Positions 1 through 11,566 are shown, counted from the first letter of the stretch. The stretch is DNA of 64,000 nt from Capitella teleta (GCA_000328365.1 KB308622.1:5599-69598), one strand, 5' to 3'. Numbers and translations: made by a program. The notes: generated from the sequence alone by a model not told the origin.

Positions 1-248
1 GGTGTTGTTAAGATTACGTGGATGCTTCTAACTACTTCACACGATGTTTCATTATAGCATATGTAATTATGATTATATAAACTTNGCCTATGCATGTAGA
101 CCTTCGGGCAGCGCGTGCACGGGATTGCTTCCATCTCCCAAGAGGCAATCAGCGAATACTAAGAGGTCATAAGGCCAACGTGCAATTAGCGAATACTGGC
201 GGTCAGAAGTTCGCTGAGAACAAAGAACCGGAGAGCAAGCGCATCCAT
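1..248. other. No gene seen; edge of repeat A
   Basis: No convincing exon. Repeat A, which begins at 249, may extend into this stretch, but its partner copy ends in an assembly gap so the border cannot be set. One undetermined base lies at position 85. Confidence 0.5.
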
Positions 249-589
249 CATTGTCAGATAGCAACTACTTGGAAGGCACCAAACTTCTGCATTACCTATT
301 AGAAACACAGGCTGCCCCACATCCATGCTTCTAGCATATAAGACACGGATATTTTCCATGAACACTGATTCCTCTACGCCTTCTCACCATTCACACCACA
401 CATCTCTCTCTCACGTGCTTCTACAAAGACCACTTACTTGGAACCTTTTTATTTTTAGTACTTTAGACTATTTTATTGAAGGTAAATTAAAGCCAATATG
501 AAGTGATTGGTTGAGTCTTCGTTATTACGAGCTTGGAGCTTACCATCCAACTAGTGCATAAATGACGTAGCCCTGGAGTCACTACGTCA
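249..589. repeat. Repeat A, inverted partner of 19514-19859
   Basis: This stretch matches the reverse complement of 19514-19859 over about 340 bases with few differences. Shared landmarks are GATAGCAACTACTTGGAAGG at this end and GGAGTCACTACGTCA at the other. The inner end carries an 8-base inverted pair, TGACGTAG and CTACGTCA, spaced 11 bases apart, which could be part of an element terminus. No open frame is shared convincingly. It is either a dispersed repeat or part of the larger inverted duplication of this region, in which case it is out of order. Confidence 0.75.
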
Positions 590-1132
590 GGTGTCTCCGC
601 CGACGTGCGGCCAGATTGGAACAGTACGATGTAAAACACGCACAAAAGGAAGTTTATAATTGGTGCTCACCACCAGGCGGCGAATTTACAAAGTTTCAGA
701 AGCTGGTAGTGAGCCAAGTACGATAAGATATTCTCAATTTGGTCACAGAAAACAGCAAGCTGTGCCTCTGTCATACATACTGCATCATGAATCTTGCTGA
801 GTGATGAGTATACATATTATTTCACGAAGAAGAAGTTGAAATGCTAAATTTGTTCTTGAATAAGTTGTCTCTCCACCATGTGAAAGTTAAAGAGTGCAGC
901 ACTAGATGAGCGATGGAAATGCAAATGTCATGCAGTCATGAAGAACATGAAATATATTTATTGTTCTGTTAAAATGAATCATACGAATTACGGGAATGTC
1001 ACTTCAATGTCACCAAGCAGACTTTGGATTGCCACTGGAAAAAACGGGCGACCCTGCGTCATGACAGAGATGTGCCGTCATCCAAGTACATGTACATCTC
1101 ACCAACAACAACAAAACATAAAACATGTAAGC
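590..1132. other. No gene seen
   Basis: Ordinary AT-rich non-coding sequence. I see no splice-flanked open frame or RNA gene. Confidence 0.5.
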
Positions 1133-1288
<156 letters not shown>

Positions 1289-1988
1289 CTAACAACGCCT
1301 ATCTAACAATTCTAAAATAACTCCTACTGTGCTAATATATACATTATCGAGTGAATCGAACCATATATTTTTAAAATAATATATGAGAGTGATTTCTGAG
1401 AGGAAAACAAGCTTAACTGATTAGAATTTAGACGTAGTTTAAATAATAACGAACGAATATTACAGTCAACATTTGCATTCTTATTTATCAAATCATATAG
1501 TATTTTTTGATCAACAGTTTTTATTTGCATAATGAGTTGATCACTGAGCTCTTACAGGTGGAGAACTCAGTTCACTGATCAACATTTGTCTCGAAAGCAA
1601 TCATCTGCTGTAACTAACACACTTCATGTAAATGAGCGAGATGTCATTTGCATAATCATAAAAAGTTGAAGGTGATATCATCACATTATATCAGAAGATG
1701 GATGAGTGTAAATATCAAAGGTAAATTATTGCACAGGTTGAAGACATTAATATTTATGAGAGTTGAGAGTAGCTTTCTTTTCACAAATGAATTTATTACA
1801 GAATGTAACTTGTTTATACATTTTCTGAGCACATGTTATTATTACCCTGGTTCAATTGTTGTGTTAATTGTTATGAGTCTTAAGCTAAGTCTACATGTAT
1901 CTCAGATCTACGTTCAAACAGTTACGTACATTTTCTTTGCTTTTCTGTTATTTCTATAATTCAATTGCATCTTCATGTTTTCCTTTCA
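1289..1988. other. No gene seen
   Basis: AT-rich spacer. The motif TTGATCACTGA/TCACTGATCAA near 1532-1582 recurs loosely at 4885-4975, but no element border is visible. Confidence 0.4.
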
Positions 1989-2349
1989 GTGTGAAAGCAA
2001 TATAGCGCCTACCGATTTCACAGCTAGGTCTGACGATGAACTCAGCTTCTCCAAGCAACTCCAGTCTAAACGCGGGTTTCATGTTAATGTTGATTCCTAT
2101 AGTTGGGCCACTATTATGTGTCAAAAATTGTGGGGATTCTTCATAATAAAGGACGCCATGCGTGGGAGTGCATCTTCGTTAATTAAGTAATATCGACATA
2201 CCAGTGCCTAAAACACACTTTAAATATCTTTGTTAGAGCAGGATTCAATCTCAATGCATTCACTGTTCATAATCATTGTCTTCATTTGCAGATCCTGAAT
2301 GTGGATGAAGACGAGAACTGGTTCAAAGCCGAGCAGGATGGCAAAGAAG
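1989..2349 (+). pseudogene. GRB2/drk-like N-terminal SH3, two decayed exons
   Basis: Two pieces look like the first two coding exons of a GRB2-family adaptor. The first (about 1991-2060) follows a TTTCCTTTCAG acceptor and reads DFTARSDDELSFSK, the RT-loop part of the GRB2 N-terminal SH3 domain (human: YDFKATADDELSFK). The second (2292-2349) follows a TTTGCAG acceptor, reads NVDEDENWFKAEQDGKEG (human: NEECDQNWYKAELNGKDG) and ends at a GT. The first piece has no ATG at the expected place and has small insertions that break the frame before DFTARS. No SH2 or C-terminal SH3 exons follow within several kilobases. GRB2 normally links receptor tyrosine kinases to SOS and Ras. The retained intron argues for a DNA-level partial duplication rather than a retrocopy. 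Another SH3 adaptor is possible, but the DDELSF-NW-KAE-GK order fits GRB2 best. Confidence 0.75.
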
Positions 2350-2817
2350 GTTAAATCCTAAGTGGTTACATTACATTCTGTTTAGCGTTTAGAGCTCTTT
2401 GGATTTTACGCTATATAAAATTGAAAATAAAAATCGAATTCAATAACATAAAACAAGATGTTTATTTTTTTTTTTTTTTTTTTCAAATTCGATAAAATAA
2501 AATTGCAGCCATATTAATTGCATCTGTTAAAAATCACGTGGTCTACATAGTCCACGCGAATATACCGCTGGTTCAATCCAATGACCAATGACCAATTTAA
2601 AACTCATCAAAAAAACTCGCAATCTGCAGCAAAGAAATCTCGGTCTCGAAAATTCTGCAAAATATCATTGCGCCCAAAACTGGACAGCGTCGATGCAGCA
2701 GCATTCACGAAAGAAGGCATGATAATGTTGATTCAATCTCAATTAAATTCCTTCAGTTATAAGTATCTGCGTCTCTCAAATCTCAGCCAGAATAATCTCC
2801 CATATACCCGACTTGGG
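2350..2817. other. No gene seen; T tract
   Basis: A T-tract of about 22 lies near 2462-2483. No supported exon. Confidence 0.5.
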
Positions 2818-3312
2818 TTATGTCGGATGGAAATATAATAATAGGCTGGTGAAGCGCTCGACCGCGTCCCCTTTGATAAATGGATCTACACAAGCCTTGA
2901 AAGTAACAGGGCCGAATAACTGTAGCAATAATGTACCAATACCATCATGCAAGTGACAACTCTTTGTAAATGTCTGACGAATCAAGCCCCACTTTTGCAC
3001 TCTAACGCGGTCATGGCATCGTGTAGGAAATCGTCCCGATTGTATAATCTCACTCTCCCTAATGACCACATGCAGTGAGCCATTTTTACACAGAAAACCC
3101 TTGATCCCTGCGCTGAAGACGAATCCTTCGTGGATCATTAAAACGGCATCATTTCTTCTCTTAAATAATTGAGGTTTCATACCATTAATTGTGAAGCATG
3201 GATCTGAGACTTCAACGCAAACAGCTGCAAAGACACACAACAAAATAAGGTAAATGCGGAATTGATTCAATACAACTATAAGGATTGCTGAATTGAACAG
3301 GACACATTTCAT
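2818..3312 (-). CDS. Possible secreted cysteine-containing protein, unknown family
   Basis: An ATG-started frame of 164 codons. The first 45 residues are strongly hydrophobic in two stretches (CVLFNSAILIVVL and IYLILLCVFAAVCVEV), as in a signal peptide or signal anchor. After them come five cysteines, in the contexts DPCF, FLCK, TRCH, SCHL and KACV, spaced as in a disulfide-bonded extracellular domain. A TTTGCAG just before the codons for AVCVE could be a splice acceptor, so the true start may lie on an upstream exon. I do not recognise the family, and no poly(A) signal is evident close to the stop. Base composition is close to the surrounding DNA, so a chance open frame is possible; the signal-like N-terminus and even cysteine spacing are the only support. 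Confidence 0.35.
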   Translation of the reverse strand: MKCVLFNSAILIVVLNQFRIYLILLCVFAAVCVEVSDPCFTINGMKPQLFKRRNDAVLMIHEGFVFSAGIKGFLCKNGSLHVVIRESEIIQSGRFPTRCHDRVRVQKWGLIRQTFTKSCHLHDGIGTLLLQLFGPVTFKACVDPFIKGDAVERFTSLLLYFHPT

Positions 3313-3730
3313 GGAGAGCATATACACAATATTGTATTTATGCATCATCATAAACATTCTGAATGTCTATTAATTTATAGCTTTATTGTAATTGTTATTT
3401 AATTTTAATTCCTATCGTAGTACATATTATTGACGGTCGATCGTTGTCCATTGTGGTGTGTGGCAGCACCACCAATTTTGCTAACAAGGCGAGTCAAAGA
3501 GTGACATTAAGAAATAATGGCTCGATTGACCTTGGGTAAAACGTCTGTGGGGTGACCCTTGGTGGTCATGATGCTTTATTGGATGCTGATATCATTAGTA
3601 CAATGCAGACATTTGAATTGGGATATTCAAGCGAAGGGAGGATAGGGCTCATTTAGTTTTAGCTGTACAATTATTTAATGGTTATGTCTTACTTCAAAGG
3701 TAGCTCTACATTATTGCAACCATTCAATAG
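3313..3730. other. No gene seen
   Basis: Non-coding spacer between the possible secreted protein and the first C-like repeat. Confidence 0.4.
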
Positions 3731-3935
3731 GGACAACCCATTGAAGACACAACCTATTCACAGTGACCTCTTTGCTGCTATTGTGCTCCATCAGCAGACA
3801 AATCTATTTTGGTGAACATACATGTGGTTTTTCTCTAGTTCTCCTGTTATGTCATGCAGCGCCCTTCTGGTCCATTATTGCCATTTTCTTCCTGGTTTCT
3901 CTTTGCACACGTTCATATCCCTCAAACCAGCAGGT
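3731..3935 (+). repeat. C-family repeat, old copy 1
   Basis: Shares the order TTTGCTGCTATTGTGCTCCA ... ATTTTGGTGAAC ... GGTCCATTATTGCCA ... CAGCAGGTGATC with 5313-5520. More distantly it matches the larger copies at 7454-8089 (reverse) and 19985-20627. It looks like an old fragment of the same dispersed repeat. Type unknown, no terminal repeats seen. Confidence 0.6.
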
Positions 3936-5312
3936 GATCAATTTGATTAGTTCTCATGTAATTATATCAGCAGCACAGAGTGTGCCATCATCATATTTAT
4001 GGCTGAGCCTCATCTTTTGATGCAATCTGAGAGCCTCCCAACGACCAATTGTGGATTCTCGTGCACCAAATTTATCATTCATGACTCATAATGCGCTCGG
4101 CTATTTTAGATAACTCAATAGTGGAGAGCACCTAATGGCTTACGCCACCCCCCCCCCCTCCCCTCGACAAAAAAAAATACATCAAAAGGTCCTTGAGTGG
4201 TTTGAGGTAGTGATCGTGGTAAAGATTAACCAAACAAAACGTTTATCAAAATCGGATGTCGGCAAATTTATTGCGTCATAGGTGATTTTACTTATGAACC
4301 ATAAACATCCAGCCTACCTGCTTCACCTGAGTAAAGATGTCAGACATGATCAAAAATGGCATTAATCAGATTAGTACACGTGTACCAGTTTTCGTTACGA
4401 TCTAATGAGTCAATATTTTGAGTTATTGCAACGTCGAATGATTTCCAAGACATTGGGATTCTGTAGCATTTCTATACATCAACGTATAGCAATGCATATT
4501 ATCAGTTAGATCTTTCACGCAAGCAAGATCTGAACGATTCAGCAGCATTGCTATATAGTGACATCAACCGACTTGAATATTTCCTTCACATTCCTTTGAT
4601 TACCATTATTCATCATCCCAAAATCACAAAATTACACAAGCAAACTATTTGCATTGAGTCGCCTTTGAAATGAATATCATTTGAATGAATGTTTTGAAAT
4701 GCGTATTATTTGGTACCATAGATTACACAAGTATAATAATCTTAAAAACAATATACATCTCATTTGTCATGCATTTTGGAAGACATCATATATTATCATT
4801 AGTTAATACAGTTTTTATGGATAAATTGGCAGACACCCATTCGACAAGCAATTAACGGCTGTGTCATATCTCAGATTGACTCAGTCCATTGATCAACTTC
4901 TGTGGCCTCTAAATGCAGTTTATCAGGGATCAAAGGAGGCGGAAACTCAGTTCAAAAGTGGGTTAGTGGATCACTGAATAATTCCCTTTCCATTGAAAAC
5001 AATACAGTACAGTAAGATCTTGACATCTGATTATTGCCTTGATTAATGTGTGAAAGAAGCAAGTTAATTATATAGTGAGGCTTAGTCATAGAGATCTAAG
5101 TTTACAATATCCTCTCATCACGTTCTAAGATCGCATGCCTCATTCATCATTTGGAGCGTTGGTTGGCCAAAGGGCACTGCTCTTTACATCTCACATTTCA
5201 CAAATAGATCACCCAAAACGAAAATGGTCTGACAATTTGCTTCAGTTGAAAATAATAATGACGCGTCTTTCTTCTAGCTCCAAATTTTGACCACAATTGA
5301 ATAGGAGGCAAC
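3936..5312. other. No gene seen
   Basis: AT-rich spacer with a C10 run at about 4148. No splice-flanked frame, tRNA or element border found. Confidence 0.45.
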
Positions 5313-5520
5313 CCATTGATGCAACAGCAATCTGAATTCGACTAATCTCTTTGCTATTGTGCTCCATCAGCAGAGGATTCTATTTTGGTGAACGTGTTTT
5401 TCCATTTGTCCTGTTGTCAGATGCTTGTCTTTGTGGTCCATTGTCGCCAATTCTTTCCTGTCTTCTCCTTGGTCCAATTCTTCTCACTCAACCGACAGGT
5501 AGCCATATTGAATAGTTATT
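5313..5520 (+). repeat. C-family repeat, old copy 2
   Basis: A direct partner of 3731-3935, about 1.6 kb downstream in the same orientation. It keeps GTGCTCCATCAGCAGA, TTTTGGTGAACGTG, GGTCCATTGTCGCCAATTC and CACTCAACCGACAGGTAGCC. The last two blocks are close to the corresponding part of the copy at 19985-20627. Confidence 0.65.
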
Positions 5521-6966
5521 AGGTAATATTATCAGTAGCATTATCGGTTTAACTTCTACATGTCTCAATGCATCAATGGCATAGTTGAAGTTGGCGATCC
5601 CAATAACAGGGAGTCTCCTTACTACGGCCATGCGCATAGCCTCACGCGTCCTAAAACTATATAGGACTGAATCGTGCCCATGCGTAAATTAAACTTTATG
5701 GATAGATGCGACTTATCTCGTGATATCTTTCAAACGCACAATTCTGAGTTTTGTTGAGCATCGTTGCACAAATAGTTGAAGTTCTCGAGCTCCACGCAGA
5801 CAACTAAGAGCAGTACGATTCTGAAAGTGACCTTTGACCTTTTTAGAACAACGCTCGCTGCAACATCTACTAATAATCACTATCAAATAAATAATCATTA
5901 AGGCATTACTTCAGTAATTCTCCACATTCCTTTCACAAGAAAATTCAAGCTGCGTGCCTCGATTTTAGCTCAAAAGCTGCACATTACATACCTTTACCCT
6001 CGATCTTCCTCAGTACACGCAGTTCAGAGACTAGACGGTAGGAACGTGCTCGGCAATTCTTACGGCAATTTAACGGAGACGGGCTCTTGATGGAGTGTTT
6101 TCCGGGAGTTGGACCATCCATAGCAGAAACTAATTCCTCTTTCAACGGACTCAGGTTGTTTGTAAGCGCCGACGAACTTCGATGCATTCGGGCTATAAGT
6201 GTATGTCATCTTTGTGTTGAGGAATTACAGCTTATTTTAATCATTACAGCGTAATTGGTAAGTCTATGGTTGTAGAGATAATGGTAATACATGAAGCTGA
6301 CTATGCGGAAGAATAGGCTCGATCAGAACAGTGATATTACGGTTATCATTTTTAAAGTTCACTTCTATCTGGTAAATTGGGATTCAGTGAGCAAAGGATG
6401 ACTCGGTTTTATGGTCTCCGGTTAGTGTGGCAGCCATTTGTAATGTCCGGACTTGTCTGAATCAGTCAATTTACAGAGACAAGTACAAAACAGGCACAGT
6501 TTATCAATTTGAAGTGTATTTATGGGTGTCTGCATGTATGGGACAGACACGTGTTTGAATGGTGGCGTTAGGCATTCCTGACCATGTATATATGTGACCG
6601 CATTCACTTGCTTTTCTCCCGTGTATTATAAAGAGTTTTTCCACTGTCATGTGAGAGAACTGAACCAATCAAGGTAACAGGAGGTGCTCAGAATAAATTG
6701 GCCCTGCCTGGGGGAACAGGTTATGTTATTTTGACCATAGATGAATACCCAAAGTCACATTGACCAAATTATAGTTAGACATAACCCAGTTGGGAAACCA
6801 TGGAATAGAATGCGATTGCATTTTTACAATTACGTCTTGATGTCCATGCATAGATCAGTATGCATGAAGCTGGTCTCTCAACAACTGTATGACTATATCT
6901 GAGTCTGTTTTCATTTTTGATTCTTTTCTCCTGAGGCCCCTGTCTACTGTTTCTTTCCATCGATCA
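5521..6966. other. No gene seen
   Basis: No supported exon, RNA gene or element. The short open frames here lack splice context and composition support. Confidence 0.45.
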
Positions 6967-7136
6967 CTCAGACGACAATCTGTCGAATGATTTATTCTTT
7001 GAACGTTCGAAGCACCAGTCGAAGCAAACAATTTCACGGTCTCTTCCTTCCATCGACAGACAACAAGAAGGTGAAATGAACTGATGAACTCAAGCGAAAG
7101 GGCTAAGACGTCCCGAGGGCTACAAGGCAATTAGTC
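6967..7136. repeat. Inverted-duplication block B (left arm)
   Basis: Matches the reverse complement of 23990-24164. Landmarks are TCGACAGACAACAAGAAGG, GAACTGATGAACTCAAGCG and AGCAAACAATTTCACGGTCT. It is the outermost block of the left arm of the palindrome in this region. Confidence 0.8.
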
Positions 7137-7453
7137 AAGAATGGGGCCAATTGGAAAACGAGTCATTTATTAACCTCTGTTGACGTGTAATAATTATGAC
7201 ATCAAATGAGATGTATGTCAAAGAGTTCTAGCAGCCTTTTCAGACCCAGACGAGGAAGAAAAAAATCTAGGAGAGGATAAAAGAAGCAAGCATACAATTG
7301 GATGGAAACCTTTGTCTGTTATTTTTTTGAGTAATTTGAACCAAAAGTCGGTTGCACCTGAAAAGAGGTCATTTTTACCTGGTTGAAATGGAAACTGTCG
7401 CGTTATTGGATACAACAGTCGTACCATGGATTGGTGCCCACACATTTTCTAAA
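7137..7453. other. Left-arm sequence between blocks B and C
   Basis: About 0.3 kb without a recognisable partner in the other arm, where the matching interval (20628-23989) is about 3.4 kb. No gene seen. Confidence 0.4.
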
Positions 7454-8089
7454 CAAGTGACACTGTGATGCCCCAATGGTCGACATTTTTACTCTCAGCT
7501 TTGGTTCATGGAACTTGTTTGCTCCGCCAGTAATTACATTACATGTTTTGTTTGGTTTCTTTCTATTTTTTTGCGTTCACTATTTGATTGAAGAAGAAAC
7601 CAGATTGGCCACCTGGCGGCTGAGTGGAAAAATTGGAAGAATCCCGAAGAGACGAGAAAAAAATTGGCGACAATGGACCTGAAAGACACACATGCAACGA
7701 CAGGAAGAAGAAAAATACCCACGGTAAACAAAATCAGGGTTTGGGGAACGCAATCGCAGAGAGAGGAGGCGCAAGATGTTGCCCTAAAAGGGTGCGCAGT
7801 TTTGCACCAAGGGTCAAAATATTGAAGCAACTCATTCTTGAGTCTGAAAGAAATGCAGACCATGTAGACATCCAGTGTCAATTTAAACAGCATGCACCCG
7901 ATCGCAATATGAAATGCTAAACTGACTAATAATTTGATAGCATATCTAATGACACCTGAATAATGATCAGCTTATCATTCATCTGGATGAAATCTAATGC
8001 ATATAATTCTCTGTCTTCTTCGCATCGGCTGGGCGCAATGCATTCTGGGTGCTATTCGCAAAGATTCCCAGGCCCAGACTCATGCTTAA
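7454..8089. repeat. Inverted-duplication block C (left arm)
   Basis: About 635 bases match the reverse complement of 19985-20627 at high identity. The antisense frame reads the same 80 or so residues in both copies (for example ISFRLKNELLQYFDPWCKTA), which reflects recent duplication and is not by itself evidence of coding. No ATG, splice or poly(A) context supports a gene. Shorter diverged relatives lie at 3731-3935 and 5313-5520. Confidence 0.85.
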
Positions 8090-8137
8090 GAGAGTCAATT
8101 TTTAGCCAGTTCTCTTCATTTGTGAATTAACGCGTTG

Positions 8138-8371
8138 TGACTGTGAAATAATTGCAATTCGTTAAACTTAGCATACTTGGGTGACTCTGCAGTACTGCTT
8201 TACTGCCTAACAAAGCCGGACGCTGTGTACTAGTGTCTAGAGTGGTATACAGGAAAAATGGCCCTTGGAATTTACCGATAATAGTTGTAAATGGCAACTC
8301 CGGCCTCGAGCTTCTGTTTTGGCGCCGTATGACCCGAAAGGGTTGGGTAGAGCCGTGAAACCCAATCATGC
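8138..8371 (+). repeat. tRNA-derived SINE fragment, old copy, plus orientation
   Basis: Carries the body of the SINE family described at 46368-46720, in the opposite orientation and much diverged. It keeps GTGACTCTGCAGTACTGC, GACGCTGTGTACTAGTGTC, CCCTTGGAATTTACCGATAA and GGTTGGGTAGAGCCGTGAAA. The tRNA-like head is missing and no target-site duplication is visible, so it is an old truncated insertion. Confidence 0.75.
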
Positions 8372-9590
8372 CTCTTCGTGCTCCATGTACGCAGAATAAT
8401 TACCGCAGTAATCTCTCGATGCTCAGCAGCGGTCATTTTCACGCTCCCTTCAGAAACTGCGGAAAAGCCTTCTCATTATAATACGCCCAAACATAAAACA
8501 ATATATAATTTTGCGCCCTGTTTAATCAAGATGATTATTTCGGTTGAATGACCATTGTTTACCAACAGCTTTAGGTAAATTGAACGATATTTTCGAAGTT
8601 TTTGGGGCTTACATGCGCGTGCCAAGTAAAATTACGGTCTAGTATGTGGTGCCTTAAAAAACAAGCACCGACAACTTGTTCGACTCAACGGTTCATGCGA
8701 TCTTTCCCGTAATTCAAAGTGCAGTTTTTACATGTCTGGATTAATACGCCCTCTTTTACAACCAAATAAAATCCGCACTCAGGGTCATGATAAAGTGCAA
8801 GTTTTATACCTCTCTTATTCCCTGGATTAATACCTTTCGTCCTCTCTCAATCAAATTAATTCTGCATTCACCCCATATCTTTTTTCACCTTCGCAACCGT
8901 TTGAGATGTAATATTAAGTAATAATGAGTATAATTTATGATCTCTATACATCACATACGACAGTCTGAAACTCCTACCCTTTTAAGAGTAAAGAAGGATT
9001 CTGATTGAAAATTACCCCAAATAATCGTGCTCACTTCAGGGATCAAATGGCTCACTGTTACCGGTGTGTGAAAACACGTTGCTGAAAGTGCTGAATTGTC
9101 TAAGTAAGCTGTATTCATTCAATAGATGCATAAATTGAATCTATCGTTCAACTGTTTTGAATAATAACACGAAACAGCACTGCCTCTGCACGACCATTTC
9201 CTCATTCAAATCGGGTTTAGAGTTCTCTTATGGCCCTTATTTGGCTATCCAAAAATTTAGAAAATATGACGAGCACCCGTTAAATTGAACACCAATAACA
9301 TCAGTATTAAAATGTTTAATTACTATGATCAGTTATTAAATTATAGCGTAATAACTGCCTCTTGTTGAACCCCTGGATGCATCAAGGTCTTATGAAATAT
9401 GAAGCGTTATTATTGCGTACTCTATAGGTTTTCGTTTATTCATATGAAAGTTAATTTGATTTCTATCAATCCATGTATACCGACCTTCTTTCGTCGATTT
9501 TGCTTCAAATTACATCAAGCAAAATAATTTGTTTTCGACTTTTTGTGGGCTTATTTAACCTTGGAATCCTAAAGCAACTAAAGCTTATGT
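8372..9590. other. No gene seen
   Basis: AT-rich spacer, part of the roughly 3.4 kb of left arm (8.09-11.5 kb) that has no counterpart in the right arm. Confidence 0.45.
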
Positions 9591-9690
9591 GATCCGAGGA
9601 GGTAAGCAGGAGTTAAGTGCCTTACCAAAGGACACAAGGTTGGTGGCTGGCTTCGAACTTCCAGTGGCCAGCGCCAGGCTCTTTCAAGAC
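9591..9690. repeat. Possible decayed SINE-like dispersed repeat
   Basis: The string GTGCCTTACCAAAGGACACA followed by TGGCTTCGAACTTCCAGTGG resembles tRNA-related repeats common in marine invertebrate genomes. There is only one copy here, so the call rests on recollection of that motif. Confidence 0.3.
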
Positions 9691-9838
9691 GAGTATTGAA
9701 ATGATAATGCACATTGCATTGAACACATAGCTCATAACTTCATAAGTATTATCCGTTGTGTACCGTCATTAGTTGATATACTCCTCACACTTCAAAAGAG
9801 AGAATGTAAATAATCAAAATGCAGCTTTATCAGGCAGT

Positions 9839-9844
9839 TTTATT
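9839..9844 (-). promoter_or_regulatory. Poly(A) signal of the cysteine-rich peptide gene
   Basis: AATAAA on the minus strand begins 16 bases past the stop codon at 9860. Confidence 0.7.
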
Positions 9845-9859
9845 TCAATAGCCATTTGC

Positions 9860-10322
9860 TTATTCAGCGCCGACACATTTTGCATAACATGGAGCGCAGT
9901 CGTCCATGCATGCTTGAGAGACAAAGTCGCCTTTCTCGCATGAGTCAAAGTCGCTCATACATTTGCGGAAACAATGCTTGTTCAAGACCATCTTCGATAC
10001 TTGGTATATGTTGATTCCGTGGTTCTGGTCGGTTTCGCCGACTGTACAATTGTAGTAGCACGGAAAGCTACCGGCCATACAATGATGAGATATCTTGTTC
10101 CCTAAAAGTTCACAAACGTCAGGGTTCTCTTTCCGGCACATATCCTCGCATTCTTGGTCAATATCAGACTCGGATACACTGACGATGTTCTCGTCATCGT
10201 TGGTACTTGCGCTGACTGCCAACATGGCGATGACGATGCAAGCGACGAAGATGCAATTCTGTAAAATAACGATTGCAAAATTGGAGCTGAGATCTAAAGA
10301 GCTGTCTACTCACGGTGTTCAT
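9860..10322 (-). CDS. Secreted cysteine-rich peptide with two-fold internal repeat
   Basis: A two-exon gene: exon 1 is 10314-10322 (Met-Asn-Thr, donor GTGAGT) and exon 2 is 9860-10258 (acceptor TTTTACAG). The phase-0 intron is 55 bases. The 135-residue product starts with a clear signal peptide (NCIFVACIVIAMLAVSAS), then an acidic segment of about 25 residues, then 13 cysteines. They form two tandem copies of C-x3-C-x(6,7)-C-x(9,10)-C-x6-C-x3-C, each ending P-C-Y-x-x-C (PCYYNC and PCYAKC). The second copy has one extra cysteine within its x6 gap. YNCT is a possible N-glycosylation site. A TATA-like box lies about 50 bases upstream of the ATG and AATAAA follows the stop. I do not recognise the family; a secreted disulfide-rich effector, defence or hormone-binding peptide is all I can infer. 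Gene structure is secure, function is not. Confidence 0.85.
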
Positions 10323-10371
10323 TGTAGAATGACTGTTGTGTTCTTCTGAAAGTGAAGTGTGGTGAGGTGGG

Positions 10372-10379
10372 TTTTATGT
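10372..10379 (-). promoter_or_regulatory. TATA-like box of the cysteine-rich peptide gene
   Basis: ACATAAAA on the minus strand, about 50 bases upstream of the start codon at 10322, implying a 5' leader of roughly 20 bases. Weak match, right place. Confidence 0.4.
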
Positions 10380-11506
10380 ATTACGCATGTATTGAGATTG
10401 TAATAATAAAGCTTTAGTTTGTTTGCTTATTCTGGAAATTACAGATTTTATCTCCGTTTTTCAAACGACAAAATAATCATTTCAACAGACTAATCAATAC
10501 AGTGTAGGAAATGGCTGTAGAACATTTTCCTTTTTACAATTTTTTTTTCATTCATATGATGAATGGGGTAGATAGAACGTAGACACTATATTGTTATTTC
10601 AATTCCACTGTATCCCACTAGCAATAATGAGAGATCCCCTCCTATTGCACAAGTGTCTCTTTGTTCTGCGAATGAAAGTGAGGTAGTTTGGATTATTGCT
10701 ATTAATTATTTTTTAGGTTGAGATTACATTAATCAGAACTCGGTATAATCGCATATCTTGAGAATTTACAAACGATTATTTCATTCGATCTACTAAAAAA
10801 CTAAACCCTCGAAACCGAATCCCCACAAACCGGGATTCCTTGCTATCAAAACAGTTTGGCTCGTGACGCATCCATTCCCCATGCTTTTTACCAATTAATT
10901 TTATTGACCATGTGGCGTATGCATCTGATACTGTAATAATTACTCGCCCTAATGTGCAGTACGGCGCACATCTAAGCGGGTTGGGGTGCACTCCATATAC
11001 CTTCCGGTAGAGTATAACTCAGACAATGACCTATGGATAGTTACGCCACCAATGTACATGGAGCTACAGTACATGCCATCGATATTATTTGTTTTGCGTG
11101 GCAATTAAAACAGCTTCTTATGAAGTTACAATTAAATCATTATCTGCATTAGCACAAATAGGTTCTTCTTTTTTTTATGTGGAGATAGGGACATAAATGA
11201 TGATTGAAAAGTTATGAAATAAAGGGAAATAGCTAGTACGAGAGTTGGTACGAGGAATGGCTTGACATGGAGCGCGTAATCACAGATAGTTAGTTGATAA
11301 TTGACTTTAATAAGAAGTTTATCACTATATATCTCTCCGAGTGAAAATTACAAACAACAATTTTTCAGAAAGTCATCACATCTGTTTTTGTGATACCGCT
11401 TATTTTCACCATAATGCATAATTGAAAAATATTTTCTAAATTATTATTAATTATAATCATCGACAAAAAAAATATATTTTCCTCATAAAAAACATCAAAG
11501 GACTAA
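10380..11506. other. No gene seen
   Basis: AT-rich spacer without supported features. Confidence 0.45.
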
Positions 11507-11566
11507 AAATAATTAGATGCGCAACGTATTGATAAAATTATTATCAAATGGTCAAATGAGGCCCAG
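11507..11566. repeat. Inverted-duplication block E (left arm)
   Basis: About 60 bases matching the reverse complement of 19910-19972 (shared core GATGCGCAACGTATTGATAA and its complement GCGCATC...). In the right arm E' directly adjoins C'. Here E and C are 3.4 kb apart, with the cysteine-rich peptide gene between them. Confidence 0.7.

Noticed and set aside
2818-3312. Interleukin-17-like or ZP-like identity for the possible secreted protein
   Set aside because: Cysteine spacing and key residues of those families are not present, so it was left unnamed.
7534-7893. Hydrophobic frame identical in C and C'
   Set aside because: Same reason: recent duplication explains the identity. The older C copies do not keep the frame.
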